Numbered from the stretch's first letter, positions 1-9,708 are shown. The stretch: 64,000 nucleotides of DNA from Helicobacter suis HS1 (GCF_026000295.1 NZ_AP026769.1:868001-932000); one strand, 5' to 3'. Notes: generated by a model not told the origin, from the letters alone. Made by a program: numbers and translations.

Positions 1-378
1 CAAGAAAGGATACAGGGGAATTATTTCTCATGCATGGACTTTAGGGCGATGGACTTAAACGCTGTGTCATCTAATGATTTTTTTTACCTTGATCCGCCCT
101 ATCTCTTAGGTTGTGCGCATTATAACGAAAATGGAGGGTGGTCTTTAGAAGATGAACTAGATTTATTGCACTTTTTACAAAAAGTTAGCCACAGGGGTAT
201 TAAATTTGCGCTTTCTAATGTGCTTGAGCATAAGGGGGCAAAGCACCAAATGCTTTTAGAGTGGTGTGGGGCACAAAAGTGGCACATACACCCTTTAACA
301 TACAGCTATGCTAATTCTAGCTACCAAGCTAAACATAAAAACACCCCAAGCCAAGAAGTGTTGGTTACAAACTACTAG
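1..378 (+). CDS. DNA adenine methyltransferase, D12/Dam class, C-terminal part
   Basis: The reading frame is open to the window edge, so the gene starts upstream and only about 125 residues are visible. The catalytic motif DPPY lies about 30 residues in, preceded by aromatic residues. The remainder (KFALSN, then Y-x-Y and a terminal EVLVTNY) is typical of the C-terminal half of D12-class N6-adenine methyltransferases, which modify adenine in short palindromes such as GATC. A 33-codon open stretch follows at once and may be the remains of a partner gene. The family call is firm; the recognition site cannot be read. Confidence 0.8.
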   Translation, partial: QERIQGNYFSCMDFRAMDLNAVSSNDFFYLDPPYLLGCAHYNENGGWSLEDELDLLHFLQKVSHRGIKFALSNVLEHKGAKHQMLLEWCGAQKWHIHPLTYSYANSSYQAKHKNTPSQEVLVTNY

Positions 379-379
379 A

Positions 380-481
380 TTGAGGGTAGCCTATAGCAAT
401 GAGAAGTTTTACCATCAGCGCTATAAAGCCCCTAGTTTTGAAGGCGGTGAGTGTGTTGCAGAATTTAATAAGGATTTATAA
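380..481 (+). pseudogene. short remnant ORF after the methylase
   Basis: TTG-initiated open frame of 33 codons (…AYSNEKFYHQRYKAP…) beginning 2 nt after the methylase stop and running into the convergent aroK 3' end. Its composition is protein-like and the spacing suggests a translationally coupled partner, for example the start of a cognate nuclease cut short. I do not recognise it. It may also be chance. Confidence 0.2.
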
Positions 482-970
482 GCGCTTTAAAATATCTGCA
501 ATCACCCTTTCTGGGCTTTGATTGGCATTGATTCGGTGGTGTGCCATAGAGTCATAACGGCTACAACGCTTTTGATAAAGGGCGTGTAGCTGTTCTGTTG
601 TTTTAAAAAGAGGGCGGGGAGTAGAATCATTTATTAGGCGTGTATAAAGAACTTTAAAATCTAGGCATAGATAGATCAAAACACCTACTTCTATAGGGGT
701 AAAAATGGGTAATCCTCCCCCTGTGGCAATCACTAAGGGGGTTTGTAATTGGCTAATTTGACTGACTAATTCTTTTTCTAGTTTTCTAAAATAGCCTTCT
801 GAATATTTGTTAAAGATTTGTGTAATCTCTAAGCCTTCTTGGGCGCTGATTTGTAAATCTGTATCTAAAAAGCTACAGCCTAACATTTGTGCTAAAAGCG
901 CGCCTATAGTACTCTTGCCACTACCCATAAAACCAATGAGCCAAATTTTAAAAGAGTGAGGGGCCTGCAT
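476..970 (-). CDS. aroK: shikimate kinase
   Basis: Phosphorylates shikimate with ATP in the chorismate pathway (cytosol). The 164-aa product has the usual length. The Walker A loop GFMGSGKST is at residues 13-21, the substrate-binding DTD follows at about 37-39, and the GGG shikimate-binding motif is near residue 85. The annotated ATG lies inside the 3' end of eno (23-nt overlap), which suggests translational coupling. A shorter start at the internal methionine of the P-loop is not possible, so the overlap is probably real. In H. pylori two other genes separate eno and aroK, so this junction is more compact. Confidence 0.9.
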   Translation of the reverse strand: MQAPHSFKIWLIGFMGSGKSTIGALLAQMLGCSFLDTDLQISAQEGLEITQIFNKYSEGYFRKLEKELVSQISQLQTPLVIATGGGLPIFTPIEVGVLIYLCLDFKVLYTRLINDSTPRPLFKTTEQLHALYQKRCSRYDSMAHHRINANQSPERVIADILKRL

Positions 971-2210
971 AAATGCCTTCTATACTATCCTCAATTTCTA
1001 AAAGGCGGTTGTATTTAGCCGTGCGCTCGCCACGAGTGGGCGCACCTGTTTTAATCTGCCCGGTGTTAAGCGCTACTGCAAAATCAGCGATAAAGCTATC
1101 CTCACTCTCCCCGCTACGATGACTCATCACACAGGCATAACCTGACTTTTGCGCTAGGTGCATGGTTTGAATAGTTTGTGAGAGTGTGCCTATTTGGTTG
1201 GGTTTAATTAAAATCGCGTTGGCTAGTTTAGCCTCAATGCCTTTTTGTAAAAGTTTGCTATTGGTTACAAAAAGATCATCGCCTACTAATTGGACTTTTT
1301 GCCCTAATTTAGCGCTTAGTTCTGCCCAGCCGCTATAATCCTCCTCGCCTAAAGCGTCCTCAATAGAGACAATGGGGTATTTTTCTAGCAGTCTGTCATA
1401 ATATTCAATTAGCGCGCTTGCTTCAAGTTCTTTATTTTCGCTACTCAGCACATAACGCCCCGCAGGATTCATTAATTCACTACTGGCTATATCTAAAGCC
1501 AAAGCGATCTGTTCACCGGGTTGATAACCCGCCTTTTCAATGGCTTTTAAAATCCAATCCAAAGGTTCTTTATTATTTTTAAAATTGGGCGCAAATCCGC
1601 CTTCATCTCCTACGCTAATGGGTTGTTTGGCCTCTACTAACATGTTTTTTAGTGTGTGATAAACCTCCACACTGGCGCGTAAAGCCTCTTTAAAACTTTC
1701 AAACTTAAGAGGCATGATCATGTACTCTTGAAAGTCTAAGTTATTGTTAGCATGTGCGCCCCCGTTGATGATATTTAGCATAGGAGTGGGCAGTGTCAGG
1801 CCATTAATGCCTCCTAAATAACTATGGAGGGCTAAATGTAAAGAGCAAGCAGAGGCGCGTGCTAAAGCCAAAGACACCCCCAAGCTAGCATTAGCCCCCA
1901 AATGCGCATAATTTTCTGTGCCATCTATTTTTTGCAATAAAGAATCAACATGGCTTTGGTTATAAGGATCTAAACCCACTAAAGCCTCTTGAATCACCCC
2001 CTCTACAAAACCACAGGCTTTTAAAACCCCTTTGCCTAAAAAGCGCTGACCGCTATCCCGTAATTCTAACGCCTCTCTCTTGCCTGTGCTAGCTCCACTA
2101 GGTACAATGGCCACACCCACAGAACCATCGCTAAGCATAACCTTAGCCTTTAGAGTGGGATTACCCCGACTATCTAATACCTCACTGGCTAAAATCTTGT
2201 AAATTTGCAT
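948..2210 (-). CDS. eno: enolase
   Basis: Converts 2-phosphoglycerate to phosphoenolpyruvate; cytosolic and Mg-dependent. The 420-aa protein is full length and intact. The N-terminus [10 protein letters not shown], the catalytic region around GDEGGFAPN, the metal-ligand aspartates ([24 protein letters not shown]), the IKPNQIGT loop and [10 protein letters not shown] are all present. It ends 23 nt inside aroK. A purine-rich GGAG sequence 5-8 nt upstream of the ATG supports the start. Confidence 0.96.
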   Translation of the reverse strand: MQIYKILASEVLDSRGNPTLKAKVMLSDGSVGVAIVPSGASTGKREALELRDSGQRFLGKGVLKACGFVEGVIQEALVGLDPYNQSHVDSLLQKIDGTENYAHLGANASLGVSLALARASACSLHLALHSYLGGINGLTLPTPMLNIINGGAHANNNLDFQEYMIMPLKFESFKEALRASVEVYHTLKNMLVEAKQPISVGDEGGFAPNFKNNKEPLDWILKAIEKAGYQPGEQIALALDIASSELMNPAGRYVLSSENKELEASALIEYYDRLLEKYPIVSIEDALGEEDYSGWAELSAKLGQKVQLVGDDLFVTNSKLLQKGIEAKLANAILIKPNQIGTLSQTIQTMHLAQKSGYACVMSHRSGESEDSFIADFAVALNTGQIKTGAPTRGERTAKYNRLLEIEDSIEGIYAGPSLF

Positions 2211-2291
2211 GAATCTCCTTATTTAAAAGGGGCATATTAGCAAAAGATCAATAGCTTTTAACATGGCTTGAGTAGAAACCTTAATTATTAA

Positions 2292-2313
2292 GCTGTACTC
2301 AAACAAGTACAGC
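2292..2313 (-). terminator. hairpin downstream of the Hop pseudogene
   Basis: Perfect 8-bp stem GCTGTACT/AGTACAGC with a 6-nt loop, between the end of the Hop-like gene and the eno upstream region. The following T tract is weak, so it may be a partial terminator or a processing hairpin. Confidence 0.45.
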
Positions 2314-2332
2314 AAAAGAATTTAAGAAAATT

Positions 2333-3115
2333 CTAAAAATGATACACATAATTTAAGTAGGCTGCTACATTGCGCCTAAAACGAATAGTTGTTTTAGAAG
2401 CTCCAGCAACCCCCCAAGCAGCATTCTCTTTAGGACTAGAATAGGTGTAGTAAGGATTATCAATTGTAGGGATTTTTACACCTAATTCAATACCATTGTG
2501 TCGGGATAACTGAGCCCTAAAGCCTAGATTAAAAATAAATTGTACAAAGGTGGGTGAGAAATTGGCTGTAGTGCCTTTTATTTGTTGTTGGGCCAGTTGG
2601 CTATAATACGCATTCATCGTAGTACATGACCTAAATAGCTAAATCTACACTGTCCAAACTGCCCACTTTTACCCATTAACCAGCTACTCCCTCCCACCAT
2701 CGCGCCTATAAAGACTCCAAAACTATGCTCGTTTTTTTGATAAAGATTAAATAAAATGTCCATACCCACCCCATAAAAGAGATTAGCTGCAGGTTGTGTG
2801 TATCCAAGGGTACTGTTTTGGTTTTGCCAAATACTACCTCCCTGTCCGCTAAAAGTAGCGTAATAGCGTAACCCCAAATGTTTTTTAGCTCCAAAAAAGT
2901 GTTTATAACCTAGCATAATATCTGCGCCATAAAGATCGCCATTGGACTTTTGCATGGTGGCTGTGCCCGGAACAAGGATAGGGACTAAACCGATGTTTTT
3001 AAGAGTCTCTGGTCCTCTGCTTTCTTTTTCTATACTTTCAAAATTAGAATAGATAACCCCCCCTTCTAAGAAAACACCGTTTTTTTCGGCATTTAAGGGA
3101 GTAAACAGGAGAGTA
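2333..3115 (-). pseudogene. Hop/Hof-family outer-membrane protein, broken
   Basis: Two adjacent frames together resemble the Helicobacter Hop/Hof porin-adhesin family. The upstream part has the GADIMLGYKHFFG…LGLRYYATF strand pattern and a FYGVGMDILFNLY segment. The downstream part carries the C-terminal block FVQFIFNLGFRAQL…HNGIELGVKIPT and ends in phenylalanine (YLNYVYHF), the Helicobacter outer-membrane insertion signature. The two parts are out of frame near 2614-2640, where stops block both frames, so a short deletion is likely. The true N-terminus with its signal peptide is missing because 3116-3245 is a copy of the Mop gene from 5774. Function (porin or adhesin) is inferred from family only. 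Confidence 0.75.
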
Positions 3116-3245
3116 TTAAATTGGTTAGCAGCGCTTAGTTTTAATTGATCCTCACCCTTAGCAATAATGATAGAGGAAGCTTTAAATAAATAAAGCACTC
3201 TTTTACTCACCGCTAGCTCTAGGGCTTTTTGGCTATCTGCTGTTA
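3116..3245 (-). repeat. displaced copy of the Mop/TOBE gene (source 5774-5903)
   Basis: 130 nt identical by eye to 5774-5903, in direct orientation at offset 2658. It replaces the expected signal-peptide end of the Hop-like gene and creates a false fusion ORF starting MSKRVLYLF. It belongs to the register-locked series described in the findings. Confidence 0.9.
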
Positions 3246-3468
3246 ACCTGCAAGTTCTACCATATTCAATTAAACTACTTTTGTATTGTGGAATAGGTGC
3301 AGAACTCTACGCAGACTACCTTCGCATAGCTTCTAGTGTGTTCAAAAGGTGGGCAAGCTAATGCTAAAAAAGTAGAAATTTATATCCGTAAAGAAATGGC
3401 AGACTTTGATATTACAAAGCCCCGTTTTACCTTTGAGGAAAAATACCGCCCTGTGAGTTTTATTAATC
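3246..3468. other. unassigned stretch between two displaced copies
   Basis: 223 nt, exactly the length of 5904-6126 that it replaces in the aligned register. The + strand has an open stretch (…GGQANAKKVEIYIRKEM then FDITKPRFTFEEKYRP…) that looks coding but has no visible start and reads into the accA copy. I do not recognise it. It is probably local sequence left between two overwritten blocks. Confidence 0.4.
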
Positions 3469-3764
3469 AGCTAATTGCTCTAAAAAGTAGTTTTTGATAG
3501 ACTGGCTAGCTTGGATTTTATCGCGGTGAGCCCCGCGCTGTGGCTCTAAAATAATATCATCAATTAAATTGGCTTTTTTTAGATCAGTAGGGGTGATCTT
3601 CATAGCTTTAACGGCTACTTCAATTTTACTTGGATCATTCCATAAAATGGCCGCACACCCCTCAGGGGAAATGACGCTAAAGATAGCATACTCCATCATA
3701 GCCAAACGATCGGCTATAGCAATGGCTAAAGCCCCCCCACTCCCCCCTCTCCAATAATAATAGA
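3469..3764 (-). pseudogene. accA internal fragment (copy of 6127-6421)
   Basis: Direct copy of the accA carboxyltransferase C-terminal half at offset 2658, changing to 2657 after the G-rich loop. At 3731-3750 it keeps the native glycine loop, reading close to [10 protein letters not shown], but with one G too few in the first G run (6 instead of the 7 needed). This is the version lost from the main accA copy, where the loop is replaced by a fabG patch. It has no start and no N-terminal domain, so it is not a functional gene. It overwrites the expected 5' end of the COG3014-like lipoprotein gene. Confidence 0.88.
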
Positions 3765-5084
3765 GATTATGCCACGTTTAAGGCACAGGCAGATAAAATG
3801 TCTAAGGATTTTATCAGTAAGGATAAGAAAAATAGAGATACGCCTTTATGGAATCTAGAAAATGGGGTGAATGCTTTCATGATGGGCAATTACGATTCTT
3901 CTGTAAAAACACTAGACATGGCTAATAAAACCTTTGATACGAATTATAAAAATATGGAAAAAGGGATAGCCAAAGCAGGGGCGGCTACTTATGGTTCAGC
4001 GGCTAATATACCTTATGAGGGGCATATGTATGAATGGACATTAACCAACTACTACATGGCACTTGACTATATGTTTTTAAACAAAAAGCAAGATGCTAGA
4101 GTGGAATTTAACCGCACCATTGAGCGGCAAAGACGCATTAAAGACGCCTATAGAAAAGAGATCGCCAAAGCTCAAGAACAAGCGGAAAAAGCTAAAAGTA
4201 AAAATAGCAATAAATTTACGAGCATGCTAGCTGGGACTAATCAAATGGATGTAGAGTTAAAACAAACTTACTCTAATCTAGAAAAATTTAAAGCCTATGA
4301 TGGGTTTATTAACCCTATGGTGAGTTATGTGAGTGGGCTATTCTTCTGTAGCAATAAAGATGCAAAAGGGCTAGATGATCTCAAAGAGGCTTATGGGGTG
4401 AGTCAAAACCCTGTTGTGGCACAAGATATTAAAAATTTTAAACACGGTTCTAAAGAAAAATTTACTTGGGTGATTGTAGAGGATGGCAAACAGCCCACAC
4501 TTAAAGAATACAAAATAGACGCTATCAATCTTGCCCTACCTCTTTTAGTACCCGGAGAAGATTTTCATAAAAGTTTCCAGCTTGTGGTAGAAAACAAAGT
4601 ACAAAATTTATCCGTACTCTCTAATTTTGGCGCGATTGTGGGTAAGGAGTATCAAACAACCCTCCCTACTATCAAAGCTCGCGCGATCACCTCTGCTATT
4701 TTAAAAACAGGTACAGAGGAAGGATTAAAAGCAGCAGGCCAATACGCGGGGGGTTATGGAGGTCTTGCTGCAAGTATAGGAGGAGCAGCCATGCATGCGG
4801 CTAACAAAGCCAGTACAGCAGCAGATACCAGAAGTAGTAATATTTTCCCCAATATTGTTTATGTGGGGCGGATTAAAAACAGCGAGGCAAATAATTTTGC
4901 GCTCAATGTAGATAATAACCCTAGTTTACATGCTACTTTTCATATGATTACCTGCGATGCTGAGCATGGAGCTAGTTTAGCGCATGGAGCTAAAGATCAC
5001 CAAGTGTGTATCAACACCAACAATATTATTTTTGTTAGAAGTCTCCCTTCCTCACTTAATGTTAAAGTTCTCTCTTTGCGCTAG
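3765..5084 (+). CDS. COG3014-like secreted/lipoprotein, 5' end lost
   Basis: Protein of more than 428 aa in a frame open upstream into the accA copy; the first in-frame ATG is at 3798. The visible part starts in a helical repeat-like region ([27 protein letters not shown]), followed by a charged coiled-coil ([15 protein letters not shown]) near residue 115, and a C-terminal half with a Gly/Ala-rich segment ([11 protein letters not shown]) near 315. This matches the COG3014 group of Helicobacter cell-envelope proteins, which normally begin with a lipoprotein signal. That signal is absent here because 3469-3764 has been overwritten. Its role is unknown; periplasmic or outer-membrane location is inferred. 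Confidence 0.6.
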   Translation, partial: DYATFKAQADKMSKDFISKDKKNRDTPLWNLENGVNAFMMGNYDSSVKTLDMANKTFDTNYKNMEKGIAKAGAATYGSAANIPYEGHMYEWTLTNYYMALDYMFLNKKQDARVEFNRTIERQRRIKDAYRKEIAKAQEQAEKAKSKNSNKFTSMLAGTNQMDVELKQTYSNLEKFKAYDGFINPMVSYVSGLFFCSNKDAKGLDDLKEAYGVSQNPVVAQDIKNFKHGSKEKFTWVIVEDGKQPTLKEYKIDAINLALPLLVPGEDFHKSFQLVVENKVQNLSVLSNFGAIVGKEYQTTLPTIKARAITSAILKTGTEEGLKAAGQYAGGYGGLAASIGGAAMHAANKASTAADTRSSNIFPNIVYVGRIKNSEANNFALNVDNNPSLHATFHMITCDAEHGASLAHGAKDHQVCINTNNIIFVRSLPSSLNVKVLSLR

Positions 5085-5132
5085 TTAAAAGGGCGTTTTT
5101 TCTTGCACTCCAAAATAAGGGATAAATGATAA

Positions 5133-5151
5133 ACCTCTCTCTTAGAGAGGT
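5133..5151 (+). terminator. hairpin after the COG3014-like gene
   Basis: 8-bp perfect stem ACCTCTCT/AGAGAGGT with a 3-nt loop, 49 nt after the stop codon. It lacks a strong T run, so termination is plausible but not certain. Confidence 0.45.
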
Positions 5152-5277
5152 ATATACTCTTATAAAAAACTTTGCTAGTATAGTAACCCTGTTTCTAAAG
5201 CCCGCGCGTCTTTAAATAAAAAAGGATAAGCGCGCATACAGAGTCAAAAGCCGTTATTATTTTCTTACCATTGCCCT

Positions 5278-5511
5278 TTAGCGCAAGAGTACATAAAACC
5301 TAAAATTGCTAGTAAATAATCTAAACAACAGACTAGTCTGCACAACTAACACTAAAATCAGCGCACACACCCCCCACAGAATGCAAGCCCATTTCCAATC
5401 TTTACGAAACAAAGGAACAAATGGACAAAAAAACAACATCGTCCAACTGAAGCCAGCTTCATATATTCTATTATTTCCCGTTCTATCTGTTAGAATAATT
5501 TTTCCAGCCAT
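5278..5511 (-). CDS. small two-helix membrane protein
   Basis: 77 aa. A short polar N-terminus (KIILTDRTGNN) is followed by GFSWTMLFFCPFVPLFRKDWKW and a strongly hydrophobic helix (ACILWGVCALILVLVVQ). The Gly-Phe-Ser-Trp, Pro-Phe-Phe/Phe-Val-Pro and basic-Trp arrangement is like the DUF2628 group of small inner-membrane proteins, but the match is by eye only. An AGGGAG ribosome-binding site sits about 6 nt upstream of the ATG, supporting a real gene. Function unknown. Confidence 0.6.
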   Translation of the reverse strand: MAGKIILTDRTGNNRIYEAGFSWTMLFFCPFVPLFRKDWKWACILWGVCALILVLVVQTSLLFRLFTSNFRFYVLLR

Positions 5512-5595
5512 CTAGATCTCCCTAATATCTTTCGTATTTTTAACTAAGAGTTCCAAACTCCCAACTTTTCTACAGCCATTTACCTAGAAAAAAGA

Positions 5596-6015
5596 TTAAG
5601 CGCTAATGATTATTTGACTGGCTTTGATCATGGCTATTACTTTATCTCCAATTTGGAGGGCTAGATTTTTAATAGACTTATTAGTAACCATTGCGCTTAG
5701 TTTGTCGCCCCCTATAGTTTTTATCATCACCTCAGTATTTATCATGCCCTCTTTTATCCCTACAACTTCCCCCTTAAATTGGTTAGCAGCGCTTAGTTTT
5801 AATTGATCCTCACCCTTAGCAATAATGATAGAGGAAGCTTTAAATAAATAAAGCACTCTTTTACTCACCGCTAGCTCTAGGGCTTTTTGGCTATCTGCTG
5901 TTATAATAGCTTTGATAATCTCTTTACTCTGTAATTCCCCCACTATTAGCGAATTGACTACACCTTCTTTGATCTCAACAATCTTAGCTTCTAGTTGGTT
6001 TCTTGCACTAAACAT
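5596..6015 (-). CDS. tandem Mop/TOBE molybdate-binding protein
   Basis: 139 aa made of two TOBE (Mop) domains, about residues 1-68 and 72-139. Each has the pattern N-x-L/F-x-(A/G)-x-V-x-x-I-K-E-G, ending in KASSIIIA and KASQIIIS. Such di-Mop proteins bind molybdate or tungstate oxyanions in the cytosol for storage or homeostasis; they lack the DNA-binding domain of ModE. Residues 35-77 are coded by the segment copied at 3116-3245. This copy is intact. Confidence 0.82.
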   Translation of the reverse strand: MFSARNQLEAKIVEIKEGVVNSLIVGELQSKEIIKAIITADSQKALELAVSKRVLYLFKASSIIIAKGEDQLKLSAANQFKGEVVGIKEGMINTEVMIKTIGGDKLSAMVTNKSIKNLALQIGDKVIAMIKASQIIISA

Positions 6016-6057
6016 TGTACTTTCCTTTATAAAGTCTAATTTTAGTTAACTGCGTCT

Positions 6058-6979
6058 TTAAGTAAAAGCCCCACAGGCCATGAGTTTTTGGTAACGCAAT
6101 TCTAAAAAGTCCGTGTTTTTGATGATAGCTAATTGCTCTAAAAAGTAGTTTTTGATAGACTGGCTAGCTTGGATTTTATCGCGGTGAGCCCCGCGCTGTG
6201 GCTCTAAAATAATATCATCAATTAAATTGGCTTTTTTTAGATCAGTAGGGGTGATCTTCATAGCTTTAACGGCTACTTCAATTTTACTTGGATCATTCCA
6301 TAAAATGGCCGCACACCCCTCAGGGGAAATGACGCTAAAGATAGCATACTCCATCATAGCCAAACGATCGGCTATAGCAATGGCTAAAGAGGAAATATTA
6401 ACCACCTCCAATAATAATAGAGATTGTGGGTACTTTAAGGGCTGCAAATTCTTGCAAATTTTTAGCAATGGCCTCACTCTGGCCTCTCTCCTCTGCTCCA
6501 ATACCCGGATAGGCCCCTGCTGTATCTACTAACATTAAAATAGGCAAGTTGAATTTTTCTGCAAACTTAGCGCTTTTTAAAGCCTTACGATAACCCTCTG
6601 GATGGGGCATGCCAAAATTACGCCTTAATTTATTTTTCGTGCCCCGCCCCTTTTCCTCAGCAATGACTACAACACTGACATCTTCAATTTTACCAATAAA
6701 ACTTACAATGGCTTTATCATCGCTAAAGTGTCGGTCTCCAAAAATTTCATACCTATCTTTGAGAATTAGCTCAATATAATCCATCGCATAGGGCCTATCT
6801 GGGTGTCTGGCTAACTGGAGTCTTTGGTAGTCTGTGAGATTAGAATAAATAGATTCGGTTTCTTTAGCCAAACGCTTTTCTAAAATCTCCTTAGCATCTA
6901 CATCTCCTCTAATAGTGGCCATTTCAACATCTTCTTGAAGTCCCTTGATTCGATTCTCAAAATCTAAATAGACCGCCAC
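6058..6979 (-). pseudogene. accA: acetyl-CoA carboxylase carboxyltransferase subunit alpha, frame broken
   Basis: Carboxyltransferase alpha subunit, which with AccD makes malonyl-CoA for fatty-acid synthesis. The N-terminal coiled region, [21 protein letters not shown] and [12 protein letters not shown] are intact. At 6389-6405 the glycine-rich loop (normally [10 protein letters not shown]) is replaced by 17 nt identical to fabG 9044-9060, giving a stop (IIIGGG-stop) and a frameshift. The frame resumes as [10 protein letters not shown]…[10 protein letters not shown] to the end. Upstream reads to residue 193 and downstream to the normal C-terminus, so the gene is otherwise complete. As accA is essential in bacteria and no intact copy is in the window, the break is most likely not real. 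It is followed on the same strand by the Mop gene. Confidence 0.88.
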
Positions 6980-6995
6980 TTTGCTATCTCAATCC

Positions 6996-8240
6996 TCAAA
7001 TGGTTTTAAATATAACCACCCCATTAGTGCCACCAAATCCAAAGGAATTACTCATAACAGCCTCTAATTTAGCCTCTCTTGCTTCGTTGGGGATATAGTC
7101 TAAATCACAACCCGGATCGCGCACCTCTTGGTTAATGGTAGGGGGCAATATCCCTTTTTGCATGGCCATAATAGACACAATAGCCTCAATAGTCCCTGCT
7201 GCTCCTAAGCAATGCCCTATTTGTCCTTTAGTTGAGCTCACAGGAGGCACTTGATCTCTACCACCAAAGACATTTTTTAAGGCAATGGTTTCGTATAAAT
7301 CATTATAGCTTGTGCTAGTGCCATGGGCATTGATATAACCTACCTTAGCCCCCACTTTAGCCGCCATATGTAAAGCTTGTTTCATGGCTCTATAAGCCCC
7401 CTCACCCTCAGGTGCTGGCGCGGTGATATGGCTAGCATCTCCGCTTTCACCATACCCTACTAACTCTGCTACAATGTGCGCCCCTCTTTGCTTGGCATGC
7501 TCATATTCCTCTAAGATCAAAGCCCCCGCACCCTCTCCCATTACAAAGCCATTACGCTCCTTATCAAAAGGTCTGGAGGCTTTTAGGGGTTCCTCATTGC
7601 GATTAGACAAGGCACGGATAGAAGCAAAGCCTCCAATACCTACAGGACAAATTGTTGATTCTGCTCCCACCACTAGCATGCGATCGGCCCCTTCTAATAT
7701 GATCGTCTTATAGGCCTCTATAATCGCATGGGTACCAGCCGCGCAGGCAGTAACGCTGGAGAGATTGGGCCCCTTAATGCCATATTCTATAGAAGTAAAC
7801 CCACCAATCATATTCACAAGGGCGGAGGTGATAAAAAAAGGATTAACTTTTCTGGGACCTTTATCATAGCAGTAAATAGAGTTTGCCTCTATATTGCCCA
7901 AGCCTCCAATCCCAGATGCAGAACTCACGCCCATTCTCTCAGCCCATTCTTCCGGACATTTGCCCTCTTGTAGAATTTGGCTTTCAAACATGGCTTCTTT
8001 ACTGGCTAATAAAGCTAGCTGGATAAAACGCCCTGCTTTCTTAATATCCTTCAAATTCATAACAGAGGCAGGATCAAAATTTGTGATCTCAGCTGCAATT
8101 TGTACAGGAAAACCCGTAGCATCAAAACTGGTGATCTTTTTTACGCCACACTCCCCGCGCGCAATGGCTCCAAAAGCGCTTTCCTTATCTAGTCCCAGGG
8201 CATTCACCATTCCCATACCCGTTACCACAACTCTACGCAA
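6996..8240 (-). CDS. fabF: 3-oxoacyl-ACP synthase II
   Basis: Elongating condensing enzyme of type II fatty-acid synthesis. 414 aa, full length and intact. The catalytic cysteine is in TACAAGTHAI (about residue 165); the active-site histidines are in NAHGTSTSYND (about 305) and GQIGHCLGAAG (about 342); the C-terminus has the SNSFGFGGTN glycine loop. It lies between acpP and accA on the same strand, in the fab operon order known from H. pylori. Confidence 0.96.
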   Translation of the reverse strand: MRRVVVTGMGMVNALGLDKESAFGAIARGECGVKKITSFDATGFPVQIAAEITNFDPASVMNLKDIKKAGRFIQLALLASKEAMFESQILQEGKCPEEWAERMGVSSASGIGGLGNIEANSIYCYDKGPRKVNPFFITSALVNMIGGFTSIEYGIKGPNLSSVTACAAGTHAIIEAYKTIILEGADRMLVVGAESTICPVGIGGFASIRALSNRNEEPLKASRPFDKERNGFVMGEGAGALILEEYEHAKQRGAHIVAELVGYGESGDASHITAPAPEGEGAYRAMKQALHMAAKVGAKVGYINAHGTSTSYNDLYETIALKNVFGGRDQVPPVSSTKGQIGHCLGAAGTIEAIVSIMAMQKGILPPTINQEVRDPGCDLDYIPNEAREAKLEAVMSNSFGFGGTNGVVIFKTI

Positions 8241-8288
8241 AAGAACTCCTTCTAACCACGCGTGCCTAACATTTCCTAAAAATTTTCT

Positions 8289-8525
8289 TTATGCTAATTT
8301 GTTCTCTTCAATGAATCGAAGCGCATCGCCGACCGTTTTAATTTTTTCAGCTTGCTCATCAGGAATCTCAATCCCAAACTTTTCCTCTAGTGCCATAATC
8401 AGCTCCACCACATCTAAAGAGTCTGCATTCAAATCTTTAATAAAATCCGCCTCTTCAGTAACCTGCGACGCGCTCACATTTAACTGCTCTACAATCACCG
8501 CCTGAACATCTTCAAACAAAGCCAT
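8289..8525 (-). CDS. acpP: acyl carrier protein
   Basis: 78-aa acidic protein that carries acyl intermediates on a phosphopantetheine arm. The attachment serine is in [12 protein letters not shown] (about residue 37). The start MALFEDVQ is chosen over an upstream in-frame ATG because a perfect AGGAGG site lies 7 nt before it, and the upstream 13 residues are not ACP-like. It sits between fabF and the small peptide gene. Confidence 0.96.
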   Translation of the reverse strand: MALFEDVQAVIVEQLNVSASQVTEEADFIKDLNADSLDVVELIMALEEKFGIEIPDEQAEKIKTVGDALRFIEENKLA

Positions 8526-8604
8526 AAAACCTCCTAAATTAGTGTAAAAACTTTTAACAAGCAAAAATTCTAGCTTAAAAATCCTTCAAAATCCCAAACC
8601 ATGC

Positions 8605-8685
8605 CTACTTGTGCTCTAAAATATCTGCAATGCGATACAAAAAGTAGATGATCACTAACAGCAAAATTACAACTAAATACGACAT
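8605..8685 (-). CDS. 26-aa hydrophobic peptide between acpP and fabG
   Basis: Tiny ORF coding MSYLVVILLLVIIYFLYR then IADILEHK: one transmembrane helix with a short charged tail. It has a strong AAGGAG site 7 nt upstream of its ATG and fills the gap between fabG and acpP on the same strand. In H. pylori a small ORF (HP0560) is annotated in the same position, which supports a conserved gene. Function unknown; a membrane micropeptide is the inference. Confidence 0.55.
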   Translation of the reverse strand: MSYLVVILLLVIIYFLYRIADILEHK

Positions 8686-8727
8686 CACTTCTCCTTCTTT
8701 AGTTTTTTCTTATATAAGCTTTCTTCA

Positions 8728-9486
8728 TCACATATATAAACCCCCATTTACCTTTAAAACCTCTCCTGTGATGTAGCTAGATAAATCACTAAGCAAAAAC
8801 GCCACAGCCCCCGCTACTTCTTGTGGTTGTCCTAGCCGTGCTAGAGGGATAGTTTTTAAATAACTTTCCTTCACTTCCTCTTTAAGGTTAGTCATGTCTG
8901 TATCAATAAAACCCGGAGTAATACAATTAAAACGGATATTGCGCAAAGCCCCCTCGTAAGCAAAAGATTTAGTCATGGAAACAACCCCCCCCTTACTGGC
9001 TGCATAGTTTACCTGCCCCATGTTGCCTCGTTCTGCAACTACTGAGGAAATATTAACCACACTCCCAAATCTTTGTTTTCCCATTACCTTTAAAGCTTCG
9101 CGACACCCCACAAAAACAGATTTCAAGTTGGTTTCTAGCACTTGCATGAACTCCTGCGTTTTCATGCGCACGGCTAATTTATCTAGTACAATCCCTGCAT
9201 TATTGACTAGATAACTCAAACCCCCATCAGATTCTACGATAGTTTTAATCCCCTCTATAAAAGCCTCTTCTTGGCTGACATCAAACTTAATCACGCCAGC
9301 CCTGCCCCCTTGCTGCTCAATCTCCTTTTTCAGATTATCCGCACTCTCAGGATAGTTGCGATAATTAATCCACACCTTCAGGGGTTGTTTATTTTTATTT
9401 GTATAACCAGAGAGCAAAAGGGCGATCGCGCGCCCAATCCCCCTAGTTGCTCCTGTAACTAACACATTATGCCCGCTAAATTCCAT
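8728..9486 (-). CDS. fabG: 3-oxoacyl-ACP reductase
   Basis: NADPH-dependent reductase of fatty-acid elongation, short-chain dehydrogenase fold. The nucleotide-binding GATRGIGRA is near residue 10 and NNAG near 93. The catalytic Ser-Tyr-Lys are in NISSVV and VNYAASKGG. The C-terminus (YITGEVLKVNGGLYM) is canonical. I prefer the ATG giving MEFSGHNVLV; a TTG three codons upstream abuts the rpsU stop and would add MVV. The 17 nt at 9044-9060 recur inside accA. Confidence 0.95.
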   Translation of the reverse strand: MEFSGHNVLVTGATRGIGRAIALLLSGYTNKNKQPLKVWINYRNYPESADNLKKEIEQQGGRAGVIKFDVSQEEAFIEGIKTIVESDGGLSYLVNNAGIVLDKLAVRMKTQEFMQVLETNLKSVFVGCREALKVMGKQRFGSVVNISSVVAERGNMGQVNYAASKGGVVSMTKSFAYEGALRNIRFNCITPGFIDTDMTNLKEEVKESYLKTIPLARLGQPQEVAGAVAFLLSDLSSYITGEVLKVNGGLYM

Positions 9487-9495
9487 AACTACCAA

Positions 9496-9708
9496 CTACA
9501 GCTTTGACTCATAACGCCTAAGCATATACAAGCGTCTCAAGATTTTCTTTTTTGCATTGATTTTTTGTCTTTTGCGCTTTTCAGTTTTAGATTCAAAGAA
9601 GCGCCTCGCGCGACACTCGGTTACTACCAAGTTGCGATCAGTTTGTTTTTTAAAACGCCGGTAGGCTTCATCAAAACTATCTGTTTCCCTGACTTTAATC
9701 CCGGGCAT
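9496..9708 (-). CDS. rpsU: 30S ribosomal protein S21
   Basis: 70-aa basic protein of the small ribosomal subunit. [19 protein letters not shown] at the N-terminus and a Lys/Arg-rich tail ([17 protein letters not shown]) are diagnostic. The stop directly abuts the alternative TTG start of fabG, so rpsU probably leads the fabG-acpP-fabF-accA transcript. Confidence 0.95.
   Translation of the reverse strand: MPGIKVRETDSFDEAYRRFKKQTDRNLVVTECRARRFFESKTEKRKRQKINAKKKILRRLYMLRRYESKL

Noticed and set aside
2614-3210. Fusion of a Mop/TOBE domain to a Hop outer-membrane protein
   Set aside because: The first 33 residues come from an exact 130-nt copy of the nearby Mop gene in the artefact register; the fusion is not a real protein.
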